Assembly (NCBI GenBank): GCA_002394465.1
Contig: DGTU01000123.1
Span: 1-38,604 of the forward strand
Origin: Treponema sp. UBA4328
GTDB lineage: Bacteria > Spirochaetota > Spirochaetia > Treponematales > Treponemataceae
Reading direction: 5' to 3'
DNA: 38,604 nt
Position 1 is the stretch's first letter, and the number at the start of each line of letters is the position of its first letter. This document shows, piece after piece, positions 1 to 7,538 of the stretch. Below the pieces are notes generated by a model that ran no database searches, was not told the origin of the DNA, and saw only the letters and a program-made list of their open reading frames with translations. The position numbers were made by a program, and so were the translations under genes.

Positions 1-664
1 ATTCCATTACAATGCGGTCTTCACAGTCTGCCTGGGTAGCAGTAAATCTATAAGAAGTCGGTTTAAAAATGTTTTCCCGGTAAAAGCCTATCTTACCCTC
101 AAGATTGTGGATGAAAACAAAGGCGCAGGTCTCTTTATAAATATCTTTTCCAAAGGCAACAAGACTCTCTTTACGTTCCAGAGCCCCGCCTGCTGAACCT
201 CCTGCGACCATGATATCAGTTCCATCCAGGGCTTCTTCAAAGGTATCGAGTACAAGCTCCTCCCCTTTTCCAAAGGCTGTCATGAATTCAAGGCAGCAGG
301 TATTTTCATACGAATAAAGCTTATCCAGGGCTTTTTTAATATGAGCCTTATACATGGCGGGATGGCGGTCAATATCAAAAAGCAAACCGCCTGAAACCTC
401 TATGCCATAATTAACGGCAAGTACTGAAGCCCCGCAATGACTGTAGCCCTCTGAATTAAAATTAACATAGGTAGAAGAACCAATTACCAGACAGTCGGGG
501 TATCTGGCTTGAAGCTTCTGAGCAAAAAACCAGAGCAAATCAATTTCCGAAAAAACAATGATGAGTATGGGATTTGCCTCATAAGAATCAAGCTGAGTTT
601 GGATTTCGGAGTAAGCTTCTTCATGAACAGAACTTGATGTAAGTGCAACAACACATCTTTCCAC
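1..664 (-). CDS. FIST-domain sensory protein (3' part cut by window edge)
   Basis: The frame is open from a GTG at 664 to the window edge, giving about 221 residues of the N-terminal part. The start is supported by GGAG seven bases upstream. The protein reads ERCVVALTSSS, then IIVFSEIDLLWFFAQKL, DCLVIGSSTYVNFNSEG and IMVAGGSAGGALE. This is the pattern of a FIST_N domain: alternating strands, a G-C/S-S-T segment and a GG-S-A-GG loop. FIST proteins are thought to bind small ligands, possibly amino acids, and feed into two-component or c-di-GMP signalling. The gene starts 15 bp after the stop of the hybrid kinase, so the two are almost certainly co-transcribed and may form a sensor-kinase pair. 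The FIST_C part is not visible. Family assignment is by pattern recognition and is fairly confident; the ligand is unknown. Confidence 0.72.
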   Translation of the reverse strand, partial: MERCVVALTSSSVHEEAYSEIQTQLDSYEANPILIIVFSEIDLLWFFAQKLQARYPDCLVIGSSTYVNFNSEGYSHCGASVLAVNYGIEVSGGLLFDIDRHPAMYKAHIKKALDKLYSYENTCCLEFMTAFGKGEELVLDTFEEALDGTDIMVAGGSAGGALERKESLVAFGKDIYKETCAFVFIHNLEGKIGFYRENIFKPTSYRFTATQADCEDRIVME

Positions 665-679
665 AAAGCTTCTCCTTTT

Positions 680-2428
680 TTATGAGCGTTTATTTTCACG
701 GAAGAAGAGCATGAGAACCTTCATCATGGCCGGCATATCGACAGGTTTTACCAGATATGCATTTACGCCACAATTAAAGGCACGGGTCTTTTCTTCCGGC
801 AAGGCATCTGCGGTAACAGCAACGATTGGAATCTGAGAAATGCGGGAATCCTTAAAGTTCCTGATGATTTTTGTAGTTTCATAGCCATCCATAACCGGCA
901 TCTGCAGATCAAGAATGACAAGCTCGTAGGTTCCCGGAGGACTATCACGGAGCTTTTCAATTGCAAAGGAACCGTCAATAGCTTCATCAACAATAAAGCC
1001 TTCCTCAAGCAGTGCGGCCACAAGAATTTCACGATTAAGCTGATTATCATCAACAACAAGAACGCGGCGACCTTTAAAGTCGTAAACAACGACATCCTGT
1101 TCTTCTTCAATTTCTGTAAGGGAAGGAATTGTCAGAGGAATGCTTACGGTAAACTCGGTTCCTTTTCCAAGTTCACTCACAACATCAATCTGACCGCCAA
1201 GAATCTCTGTAAGAGATTTTGCAATTGTAAGGCCAAGACCGGTTCCATCAACCGCAAGAGGAGAAGTTTTATCGCGGGCAAAAGGCTCAAAAACATGCTC
1301 AACGAATTCCGGAGTCATACCGCAGCCTTCATCCTTTACATGAAACTCATTTAAAATGACGCCTTCATCCTCTGTAGAAAGCTGAATTACGGAAATTGAA
1401 ATGCTTCCTCCCTCATAAGAATATTTTACGGCATTGCTTACAAGGTTTAAAAGAATCTGATTAAGACGAATCGTATCGCAGGAAAGAACATCTTCATCAA
1501 GCATGCTGTAATCAAACTTGATTTTAAGCTTTTTCTGGTCAATTTCGTGCTGCAAAATCTGACATACATTTTCAATGATTGCGTGAATGCTGGAAATTTC
1601 CTCTTCAATTACAGTCTTTCCACTGTCAATCTTGGAAATGTCCAGTACTTCATTAATCAGATTCATAAGGTGGCCGGACGCCCTGGATATTTTTGCAAGA
1701 CAGTCCTGCAGCTTTTCCGGATTATCGATATTCTTTTTTGCCAGTTCAGTAAATCCTATGATTGAATCCATAGGGGTACGGATATCATGAGAAACGTTCG
1801 AAATGAAATTCTGCTTCTGTTTTATGGCATCATTTGCATTTCGTATTGCAGTTGTAATCGTATTCTTTTGCTTTTCATAAATATACTTCTGATATCTGAA
1901 GATTGATGCAAATACGACAACTACCGCAATCATGGTTACAACCATATCGGTCAAAACCATTTTCATGCTGGACATTTTCAGAATTACTTCTGGATGATAA
2001 TAGGTATAAATAACCAGCCCTATGAATTCCAGGATGCTGATTATGAATACGAAAATACAGCTTCTTCCCTTAATTAAAAGAAAGGGGAATACAAAGCCCA
2101 TAAGACACCACAAAGGCATACCGCTTTCTATTCCACCGGATGAAACAAATAATAAAGGAAGGATTATGTTATTGAAAAGGATTGAAAATATTATGATGGC
2201 AGTCTGAGAACGTTCCAGCTTGTTTGCTACCCAGTATATGAGAACAAAGAAAAGCAGACATATAAGGGAAAGGATTTGGGTAAGAACATTTTGATGCATG
2301 CTAATGGAGATAACGCAGGCAAAAAAAACTCCGAGCATTCCTACCAGAAGGATAAGATTGAGAAGCCGGTGTTGAATGTCATGCTGCTCTCCGAACAAAC
2401 GTCTGATCAATTTGTTTTCTTTTAGCAT
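680..2428 (-). CDS. Membrane hybrid histidine kinase with C-terminal receiver
   Basis: This is a 582-residue signalling protein. Residues about 20-180 form six hydrophobic membrane segments with little periplasmic sequence. They are followed by a dimerisation/phosphoacceptor domain with His214 in NVSHDIRTPMDSIIGF. The HATPase domain has an N-box (NQILLNLVSNAVKYS), a G1 box (DEGCGM) and a G2 box (GTGLGL). The C-terminal receiver has VVDDN, phosphoacceptor Asp507 in VILDLQMPVMDGY, a VTAD threonine and a LVKP lysine, so all key residues are present and internal His-to-Asp transfer is likely. There is no output domain, so a separate partner must act. The FIST gene directly downstream is the obvious candidate sensor. 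The ATG at 2428 lies 8 nt after a TATAAT box with no Shine-Dalgarno, suggesting a leaderless mRNA. Confidence 0.93.
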   Translation of the reverse strand: MLKENKLIRRLFGEQHDIQHRLLNLILLVGMLGVFFACVISISMHQNVLTQILSLICLLFFVLIYWVANKLERSQTAIIIFSILFNNIILPLLFVSSGGIESGMPLWCLMGFVFPFLLIKGRSCIFVFIISILEFIGLVIYTYYHPEVILKMSSMKMVLTDMVVTMIAVVVVFASIFRYQKYIYEKQKNTITTAIRNANDAIKQKQNFISNVSHDIRTPMDSIIGFTELAKKNIDNPEKLQDCLAKISRASGHLMNLINEVLDISKIDSGKTVIEEEISSIHAIIENVCQILQHEIDQKKLKIKFDYSMLDEDVLSCDTIRLNQILLNLVSNAVKYSYEGGSISISVIQLSTEDEGVILNEFHVKDEGCGMTPEFVEHVFEPFARDKTSPLAVDGTGLGLTIAKSLTEILGGQIDVVSELGKGTEFTVSIPLTIPSLTEIEEEQDVVVYDFKGRRVLVVDDNQLNREILVAALLEEGFIVDEAIDGSFAIEKLRDSPPGTYELVILDLQMPVMDGYETTKIIRNFKDSRISQIPIVAVTADALPEEKTRAFNCGVNAYLVKPVDMPAMMKVLMLFFRENKRS

Positions 2429-2436
2429 ATCATTTT

Positions 2437-2465
2437 ATTATAACATTACTCTCATACTTTTTCAA
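2437..2465 (-). promoter_or_regulatory. Promoter of the hybrid kinase-FIST operon (leaderless type)
   Basis: On the minus strand TTGAAA (2460-2465) and TATAAT (2437-2442) are separated by exactly 17 bp. The ATG begins 8 nt after the -10 box, so transcription should start at or within a base or two of the start codon. No Shine-Dalgarno sequence lies before the ATG. Confidence 0.7.
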
Positions 2466-2557
2466 AATAAAAATCCACTGCATGGCTTAAAAAAACTTGC
2501 AGTGAAATTGCCTTTAACCTATACTGATTCTTATATAATAAAGGAGATGTAAGTTAA

Positions 2558-3841
2558 ATGCAGAATTCTTTTTTCACTGAACGTATGTGCCCGGAAAATC
2601 CAAAATGGACTCAGGCAAATAAGCGCGAGATTGAGCTTTATGGAAGAAATAATGAAATTCGAACTGATTTTGAACGCGACTACACCAGAATTCTGCATTC
2701 ACAGGCCTATAGAAGATTAAAGCACAAGACTCAGGTTTTCTTTGCCCCTCACAATGACCACATCTGTACAAGAATGGAACACGTAATGCACGTTGCTTCC
2801 GTAGCCACGACCATTGCAAAGTACCTGGGGCTTAACGAACAGCTTGCCGGGGCAATTGCAATGGGCCATGACATAGGCCACGCCCCTTTTGGACACCACG
2901 GCGAAGACTGCCTTAATAAGTTCCTCGAACAGAAGGAAGGTCATAATGCACCTAAAAAATTCTGGCATGAAAGGAACAGTCTTTTTTTTGCTGATTTTAT
3001 TGAAACTCTGCCGGACCCTAACGGTGTAGAACAGCCCCTTAATTTAACCTATGCGGTAAGAGACGGCCTTATATGCCACTGCGGAGAAATTGACCAGCAG
3101 GGAATAAAACCCCGCGAAAATACCATTAACCTCTACGACATAAAACAGCCGGGACTCGTACAGCCTTACACCTGGGAAGGATGTGTCGTTAAATTGAGTG
3201 ATAAAATTGCATTTCTCGGAAGGGACATTGAAGACGCGGCAACCTACCACATTCTGGACATGGGATCGTACAGGGAACTTCGTGAAATCGTTACCGAAAC
3301 CCTCGGCTACACAAAAAAAGGAACACCCCTGTCACACAGAAGCGGACGTGCCGTAAACACGACAACCCTAATAAACGACCTGATAGTCGACCTGTGCGAA
3401 AACAGCAATCCGGAAGAAGGCCTGTACTTCAGCGAACAGTATGCAGCCTTCATAACAAGACTCAAGAAATTCAGTTATTCAAATATTTACAATCACTGGA
3501 AACTTGTAGAATTTCAGAAATACGCAAAACTCGTTCTTGAAACAATCTACAACATCCTGATAAAAACCCAGATCTACGCCCGGAACGGACGCCTCCCGAA
3601 AGTAATGTCCGGCTACCCGAACCTGAGCCAGACCTTCCTCGACTGGATAGTGTGCTACACAAATTTCACCCCGAAAGAAGACGACAACGACCGCCTCAAG
3701 CGCCTCAAGCTGAAAAGCCAGACCACCTGCATCTTCGACATAAACGACAGCAAATCCTGGCAAAAATGCGTCATAGAATATATTTCCGGTATGACAGATG
3801 ACTTCGCAATCGAATGTTACAACGAAATAATAAGTTTTTAA
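2558..3841 (+). CDS. dgt: Deoxyguanosinetriphosphate triphosphohydrolase (dGTPase)
   Basis: This 427-residue enzyme hydrolyses dGTP (and possibly other dNTPs) to the nucleoside and triphosphate in the cytoplasm, tuning the DNA precursor pool. The N-terminal part has YTRILHSQAYRRLKHKTQV. The HD-superfamily metal site follows: RMEHVMHVASVA, then GHDIGHAPFGHHGE, supplying the His and His-Asp metal ligands. The tail is ISGMTDDFAIECYNEIISF, typical of this family. AAGGAG sits 11 nt before the ATG. Codon use drifts along the gene: the first 300 bp are AT-rich, while the last 500 bp use mostly C-ending codons. The last 16 codons plus downstream sequence are duplicated right after the gene, which suggests past recombination at this end. 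Confidence 0.93.
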   Translation: MQNSFFTERMCPENPKWTQANKREIELYGRNNEIRTDFERDYTRILHSQAYRRLKHKTQVFFAPHNDHICTRMEHVMHVASVATTIAKYLGLNEQLAGAIAMGHDIGHAPFGHHGEDCLNKFLEQKEGHNAPKKFWHERNSLFFADFIETLPDPNGVEQPLNLTYAVRDGLICHCGEIDQQGIKPRENTINLYDIKQPGLVQPYTWEGCVVKLSDKIAFLGRDIEDAATYHILDMGSYRELREIVTETLGYTKKGTPLSHRSGRAVNTTTLINDLIVDLCENSNPEEGLYFSEQYAAFITRLKKFSYSNIYNHWKLVEFQKYAKLVLETIYNILIKTQIYARNGRLPKVMSGYPNLSQTFLDWIVCYTNFTPKEDDNDRLKRLKLKSQTTCIFDINDSKSWQKCVIEYISGMTDDFAIECYNEIISF

Positions 3842-4124
3842 GAGCCACGAAGCCGGAAATATATTCGATACACATTGCGCCATGGAGGGCGCCGGTACAG
3901 CACTTACCATGAACGACAGAAGCGAATGCTTCTGTTCAGCGACACGAGGTCGCGCGCATGACAGATGATTTTGCAATAGCCTGCTATAACGAAATTATAA
4001 GCTTCTAAGAGCAACGAAGCCGGAAATATATTCGATAAACAATGCGTCATGGAGGGCGCCACAAAAGCACTTGCCCTGAACGACAGAAGCGAATGCTTCT
4101 GTCAGCGACACGAGGTCGCAAAAA
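3791..4124. repeat. 167-bp tandem duplication of dgt 3' end with three hairpins per unit
   Basis: Unit A (3791-3957) and unit B (3958 to about 4120) align end to end. Each begins with ATGACAGATGA and 16 codons encoding MTDDFAI(E/A)CYNEIISF plus a stop. Each then carries the same non-coding stretch with three inverted repeats. The first is GCGCC/GGCGC (3877-3892; GCGTC/GGCGC at 4044-4059). The second is ACAGAAGC-GAAT-GCTTCTGT (3916-3935; one bp longer at 4082-4103). The third is GCGAC-ACGAG-GTCGC (3939-3953; 4105-4119). The 14-mer CCGGAAATATATTC occurs at 3853 and 4020, and inverted inside dgt at 3776-3789. The coding parts differ mostly at silent positions. Confidence 0.85.
3958..4008 (+). 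pseudogene. Orphan copy of the dgt C-terminal 16 codons
   Basis: The sequence encodes MTDDFAIACYNEIISF followed by TAA, matching the dgt C-terminus except for one Glu-to-Ala change. About ten of the 17 codons differ at the DNA level and nearly all of those differences are silent. The copy has more AT-ending codons (TTT, ATA, TAT, ATT) than the live tail. I infer it is the remnant of a different dgt allele that was under protein selection, rather than a recent duplicate that drifted. No ribosome binding site precedes it. Confidence 0.7.
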
Positions 4125-4968
4125 GTTCAGGATGATACTCAAAGTGCATGTTGTCATAGATTATCCAGTTTCCGCCCCAGATAAATCCTTCATCTGCAAA
4201 AATATCAATCACCTTTGCCGGCGGAGTCCATCTCTGCGACAGCGGAACTTTCATCCAGTTTTTAGGATTCCTCTCTTTTTCCCAGTTCCAGAAAATCGCC
4301 TTTCCGCCGAGTTTTTTAGGAAGAATGTCTATTGCAATTCCATAGCTGTGGAATGACTTTCTGTCCGTCCCGCCGATTATTCGCCAGTTATATGCATCAG
4401 CAGATTTAACGGAAGAAACAAAGGTCTTTATTTCCTGATCTGTCTCAGCAGCAAGCTGTATCTGTTTTTCAACTCTCTTGAGTGCCGGCAGTACCCGTTC
4501 ATGAATCTTTGTTGATTTTCCAAGGAATTTTGTACTTACGATATGATCTTCGATTATAATCTGCGATTTTGCCGCATAAAGGAAATCATAGAAAAACATC
4601 GGTGTTCCTGACTGGGACATCCGGCTGTCAGCCGAACCGAAATCCCTCACGGCTTCGATTTCTTCTTCCGTATACGATGAAGGATCCTTTATTTCCCTGG
4701 AATATTTGTAGATGAGCGGCCAGTAATCATCTTTTTCAGAAAACTTATCTTCTGGAAGGAACCTTGAACCGGCCCACCAGAACACGGCCTTTTTTCTGTC
4801 GTCAGCTTTATCCGGGAAAACCGGAGCAGTTACCGAAATCTTCCAGTCTTCATATTCCGCAATGAATTGTGCATCAAACGTTACGTCGGGATAAGATTCC
4901 CTGAAAACGGCAAGTCCTTCCGGCTCTGCAGGCTGTGTTTCTGGAGCAGTAAATTGAGCGAACCTCAA
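4102..4968 (-). CDS. M15-family D-Ala-D-Ala carboxypeptidase-like protein, membrane-anchored
   Basis: The C-terminal half shows the zinc peptidase M15 (VanY/DacB-like) pattern. It has IIGGTDRKSFHSYGIAIDI with the His and Asp metal ligands, then FIWGGNW and DNMHFEYHPEL with the third ligand. Such enzymes trim peptidoglycan stem peptides outside the membrane. The coordinates use the first standard start codon (TTG 4968). However, the frame stays open upstream and encodes a Lys followed by about 22 hydrophobic residues (TIFFWLLLVILSAACVFVCV), so the true start is probably a rare ATT at 5037, five bases after the thrS stop. The last residues ATSCR and the TGA stop are read from the repeat unit that duplicates the dgt end. 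The gene is likely co-transcribed with thrS. Confidence 0.8.
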   Translation of the reverse strand: MRFAQFTAPETQPAEPEGLAVFRESYPDVTFDAQFIAEYEDWKISVTAPVFPDKADDRKKAVFWWAGSRFLPEDKFSEKDDYWPLIYKYSREIKDPSSYTEEEIEAVRDFGSADSRMSQSGTPMFFYDFLYAAKSQIIIEDHIVSTKFLGKSTKIHERVLPALKRVEKQIQLAAETDQEIKTFVSSVKSADAYNWRIIGGTDRKSFHSYGIAIDILPKKLGGKAIFWNWEKERNPKNWMKVPLSQRWTPPAKVIDIFADEGFIWGGNWIIYDNMHFEYHPELFATSCR

Positions 4969-5042
4969 TACGCATACAAAAACACAGGCAGCAGAGAGAA
5001 TAACAAGTAAAAGCCAGAAGAAAATTGTCTTACAAATAAGCG

Positions 5043-6800
5043 TTAAATTCCTACGAAGTGTGTATTAACCTTGTCCTGTACATAGGCGATGAAGTCTTCG
5101 AGCTTCATTGTCTTCTGCTCAAGGCCACTTGACTGGCGGAAGCGGACAGAGACTGTCCTCTCTTTCTTTTCGTTTTCGCCGACAATCAGGATGTACGGAG
5201 TTTTGTGTTCCTTTGTGATTACCTTGATTTTGCTTCTCATGTTGTCGCTTGAAAGATATGCGTTACTTCTGATGTCTGCCGCAAGCAGAGCCTCGTTGAC
5301 TTCTTTTGCGTAGTCGTCAAAGTCGTTTGTTACAGGAACAACTGCTGCCTGCTCGAATGCAAGCCATGTCGGGAATGCACCGGCGAAGTTCTCGATAAGA
5401 ATACCCAGGAAACGCTCGAAAGAACCGAGGATTGCACGGTGGAGCATAACCGGATGATGTTTCTGGTTGTCAGCTCCGATGTATGTTGCGTCAAGGCGTT
5501 CTGCGCTTGGAAGCTGGAAGTCAGCCTGGATTGTACCGCACTGCCATTCTCGTCCCAGGCAGTCATAAAGCTTGAACTCAAGTTTCGGGCCGTAGAATGC
5601 GCCTTCGCCCGGCTGAATTTCGTATTCAAGGCCTGCTTCGTGACATGCATCTGCGAGGGCTTTTTCTGCACGCTCCCAGGTTGCCAAATCGCCTACATGG
5701 TCTTCCGGCATTGTAGAGAATTTTACGACCAGATCATCAAATCCAAAGTCGTGATAGACATTTTTAAGAAGCTTACAGAATTTTGCAACTTCTGAACCGA
5801 CCTGCTCTTCTGTACAGAGAATATGAGCGTCGTCCTGAACGAATCCTCGGACACGCATAACGCCGTGCAAGGTTCCGCTCGCCTCATTCCGGACATCGTG
5901 ACCGAACTCAGCAAGTCTCAAAGGAAGGTCTTTATAAGAACGCTGCCTGCTCTTGAAGATTTCAAGTGCTCCCGGACAGTTCATCGGCTTGATTGCAAAG
6001 AGGCGTTTTTCTGATTCAGTGATGAACATGTTGCGCTGATAGTGATCCCAGTGACCGCTCCGCTCCCAGAGACTGCGCGGCATGATTGCAGGAGTGTTTA
6101 CTTCCTGATATCCGTCTCGGCGAACCATCTTTCGCATGTAATCCTGCATTGTGGTGTAGATTGTCCATCCGTTCGGGTGCCAGTAAACCTGACCCGGATT
6201 CTCGCTGTCTACATGGAAGAGGTCCATCTCAGTTCCGAGTTTTCGGTGGTCTCGTTTTTCTGCCTCAGCGAGCATCGTGAGATATTCTTTGAGGTCGTTC
6301 GGTTTTTCGAAGCAGAGAGCGTAAACTCGTGTGAGCATCGGGCGGTTTGAGTCTCCGCGCCAGTAAGCTCCTGCGATTTTGTCAATCTTGAAAGCCTGTG
6401 CGTTGATTTCTTTTGTTGTTGCGACATGAGGACCACGGCAAAGGTCGAGGTAGCCGTCCTGCTCGTAAGTTGAGATTGTCTCGCCTTCTGGCAAATCTTT
6501 AATCAGTTCGACTTTGTAAGGCTCGTCTGCGAAAAGTTTGAGTGCTTCTTCTTTTGAAACTTCCCTGCGGACGAATTCTGCACCAGTCGCAAGAATCTTT
6601 CGCATTTCTTTTTCGACTGCCTGAAAATCATCTTCGGTCAATTTTTTGGTAGCGGTGGAAAAGTCAAAGTCATAATAAAATCCATTGTCGATAGCCGGAC
6701 CGATTGCAATCTTGGTTCCCGGAAACAAATGTTTGATGGCTTCTGCCATAACATGTGCGCAAGAGTGACGCACAATCTGAATTTTTTCATCAACTGCCAT
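5043..6800 (-). CDS. thrS: Threonyl-tRNA synthetase lacking the TGS domain
   Basis: This 585-residue class II synthetase charges tRNA-Thr. It starts straight into the editing domain (RHSCAHVMAEAIKHLFPG, later DLCRGPHVATT). It therefore lacks the roughly 60-residue N-terminal TGS domain of the E. coli enzyme (642 residues). The catalytic core has the zinc ligands: Cys in MNCPGALEIF, His in FVQDDAHI and His in VMLHRAILGS. Motif 2 is RNEASGTLHGVMRVRGF. The C-terminal anticodon-binding domain begins around PTWLAFEQAAVVPV. AGAAGG precedes the ATG by 7 nt. A good promoter lies about 90 bp upstream, and a short GGAAGC/GCTTCC hairpin sits in the leader. The peptidase gene follows after 5 bp. Confidence 0.97.
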   Translation of the reverse strand: MAVDEKIQIVRHSCAHVMAEAIKHLFPGTKIAIGPAIDNGFYYDFDFSTATKKLTEDDFQAVEKEMRKILATGAEFVRREVSKEEALKLFADEPYKVELIKDLPEGETISTYEQDGYLDLCRGPHVATTKEINAQAFKIDKIAGAYWRGDSNRPMLTRVYALCFEKPNDLKEYLTMLAEAEKRDHRKLGTEMDLFHVDSENPGQVYWHPNGWTIYTTMQDYMRKMVRRDGYQEVNTPAIMPRSLWERSGHWDHYQRNMFITESEKRLFAIKPMNCPGALEIFKSRQRSYKDLPLRLAEFGHDVRNEASGTLHGVMRVRGFVQDDAHILCTEEQVGSEVAKFCKLLKNVYHDFGFDDLVVKFSTMPEDHVGDLATWERAEKALADACHEAGLEYEIQPGEGAFYGPKLEFKLYDCLGREWQCGTIQADFQLPSAERLDATYIGADNQKHHPVMLHRAILGSFERFLGILIENFAGAFPTWLAFEQAAVVPVTNDFDDYAKEVNEALLAADIRSNAYLSSDNMRSKIKVITKEHKTPYILIVGENEKKERTVSVRFRQSSGLEQKTMKLEDFIAYVQDKVNTHFVGI

Positions 6801-6892
6801 AATTGTACCTTCTGTTAAGCAAGCGTCTGTATGTTTTTCAGCGCTTCATTTTTTATTTTCACAGGAAGCCGTGCTTCCGTAAATGTCTTACT

Positions 6893-6921
6893 AGAATATC
6901 GCTTTAAAAGGTTTTCTTCAA
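6893..6921 (-). promoter_or_regulatory. thrS promoter
   Basis: On the minus strand TTGAAG (6916-6921) and TATTCT (6893-6898) are 17 bp apart. The predicted start near 6886 gives a leader of about 86 nt. The -35 box overlaps the spacer of the divergent promoter of the CYTH gene, so the two transcription units could interfere with each other. Confidence 0.6.
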
Positions 6922-6931
6922 TCACTATAAT
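6903..6931 (+). promoter_or_regulatory. Promoter of the CYTH-domain gene
   Basis: TATAAT at 6926-6931 has a weak TTTAAA -35 (6903-6908) 17 bp upstream. The ATG is only 10 nt downstream of the -10 and no clear Shine-Dalgarno is present, so the transcript has almost no leader. Confidence 0.5.
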
Positions 6932-6941
6932 TATCCGTGGT

Positions 6942-7538
6942 ATGTACGAAATAGAACTAAAGGCACATGTACAGGACAGAAAATCCCTCCTCAAAACCCT
7001 TTCAGGGTTCGCAGAATACTCAGGCACAGTCCGCAGGGAAGATACATATTATGCCATTGAAGCTTCCGGCCGCAAAATTTCAGCACGCATAAGGCAGGAA
7101 TCAAAGGCAGACACCGGTGAAATAGAACTTGAAAATCCCGTTCAGCCGAAAATTCTCCTTACGTACAAGCGCAAGGAACTTAAAACCGGGAACAAGGGAG
7201 TCAGGACAGAGGTTAACGACGAAAAGGAATGCAGCCTTTCTTCACGGGAAGCACTTGAATGCCTGCTTCTTGATACGGGATACAGGATTTCCCACACAAA
7301 AGTTAAGACCGTAATTGATTTTAAGTTTGAAAACGCAACAATCGAAGTCTGCACTGTAGAAAAACTCGGTGACTTCATTGAAATTGAAATTCTGTCACCT
7401 TCAGATGACGCAGAAACAGTTGCCGGCTTTCAGCAGCAGCTCAGGGCAATCCTTGCCAGATGCGGAATAAGCGAATCAGAAATTGAAGAACGCTACTATT
7501 CCGACATGCTCAGGGAACTTGAATCAGAAACAGATTAA
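6942..7538 (+). CDS. CYTH-domain protein (class IV adenylate cyclase/CyaB-like or triphosphatase)
   Basis: This 198-residue protein begins MYEIELKAHV, which contains the ExExK signature (Glu3, Glu5, Lys7) of the CYTH/triphosphate tunnel metalloenzyme fold. Charged strands with alternating Arg, Lys and Glu follow: ISARIRQES, ILLTYKRKE, TVIDFKFENATIEVCTVEKLGDFIEIEIL. The last of these resembles the CyaB/thiamine-triphosphatase family. The family covers class IV adenylate cyclases and inorganic or nucleoside triphosphatases, and the substrate cannot be told from sequence here. The ATG at 6942 was chosen because the ExExK motif must lie at the extreme N-terminus. An upstream in-frame start would add an unrelated leader. 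The stop shares TTAA with the convergent response-regulator gene. Confidence 0.85.
   Translation: MYEIELKAHVQDRKSLLKTLSGFAEYSGTVRREDTYYAIEASGRKISARIRQESKADTGEIELENPVQPKILLTYKRKELKTGNKGVRTEVNDEKECSLSSREALECLLLDTGYRISHTKVKTVIDFKFENATIEVCTVEKLGDFIEIEILSPSDDAETVAGFQQQLRAILARCGISESEIEERYYSDMLRELESETD

Noticed and set aside
3479..3976. 165-residue minus-strand frame across the dgt end and the repeat
   Set aside because: It is antisense to dgt, whose protein is clearly conserved, and its own sequence has no recognisable domain or binding site.
4042..4356. 104-residue plus-strand frame starting in repeat unit B
   Set aside because: It runs antisense through the metal-binding half of the M15 peptidase; Arg/Cys-rich composition typical of a shadow frame.
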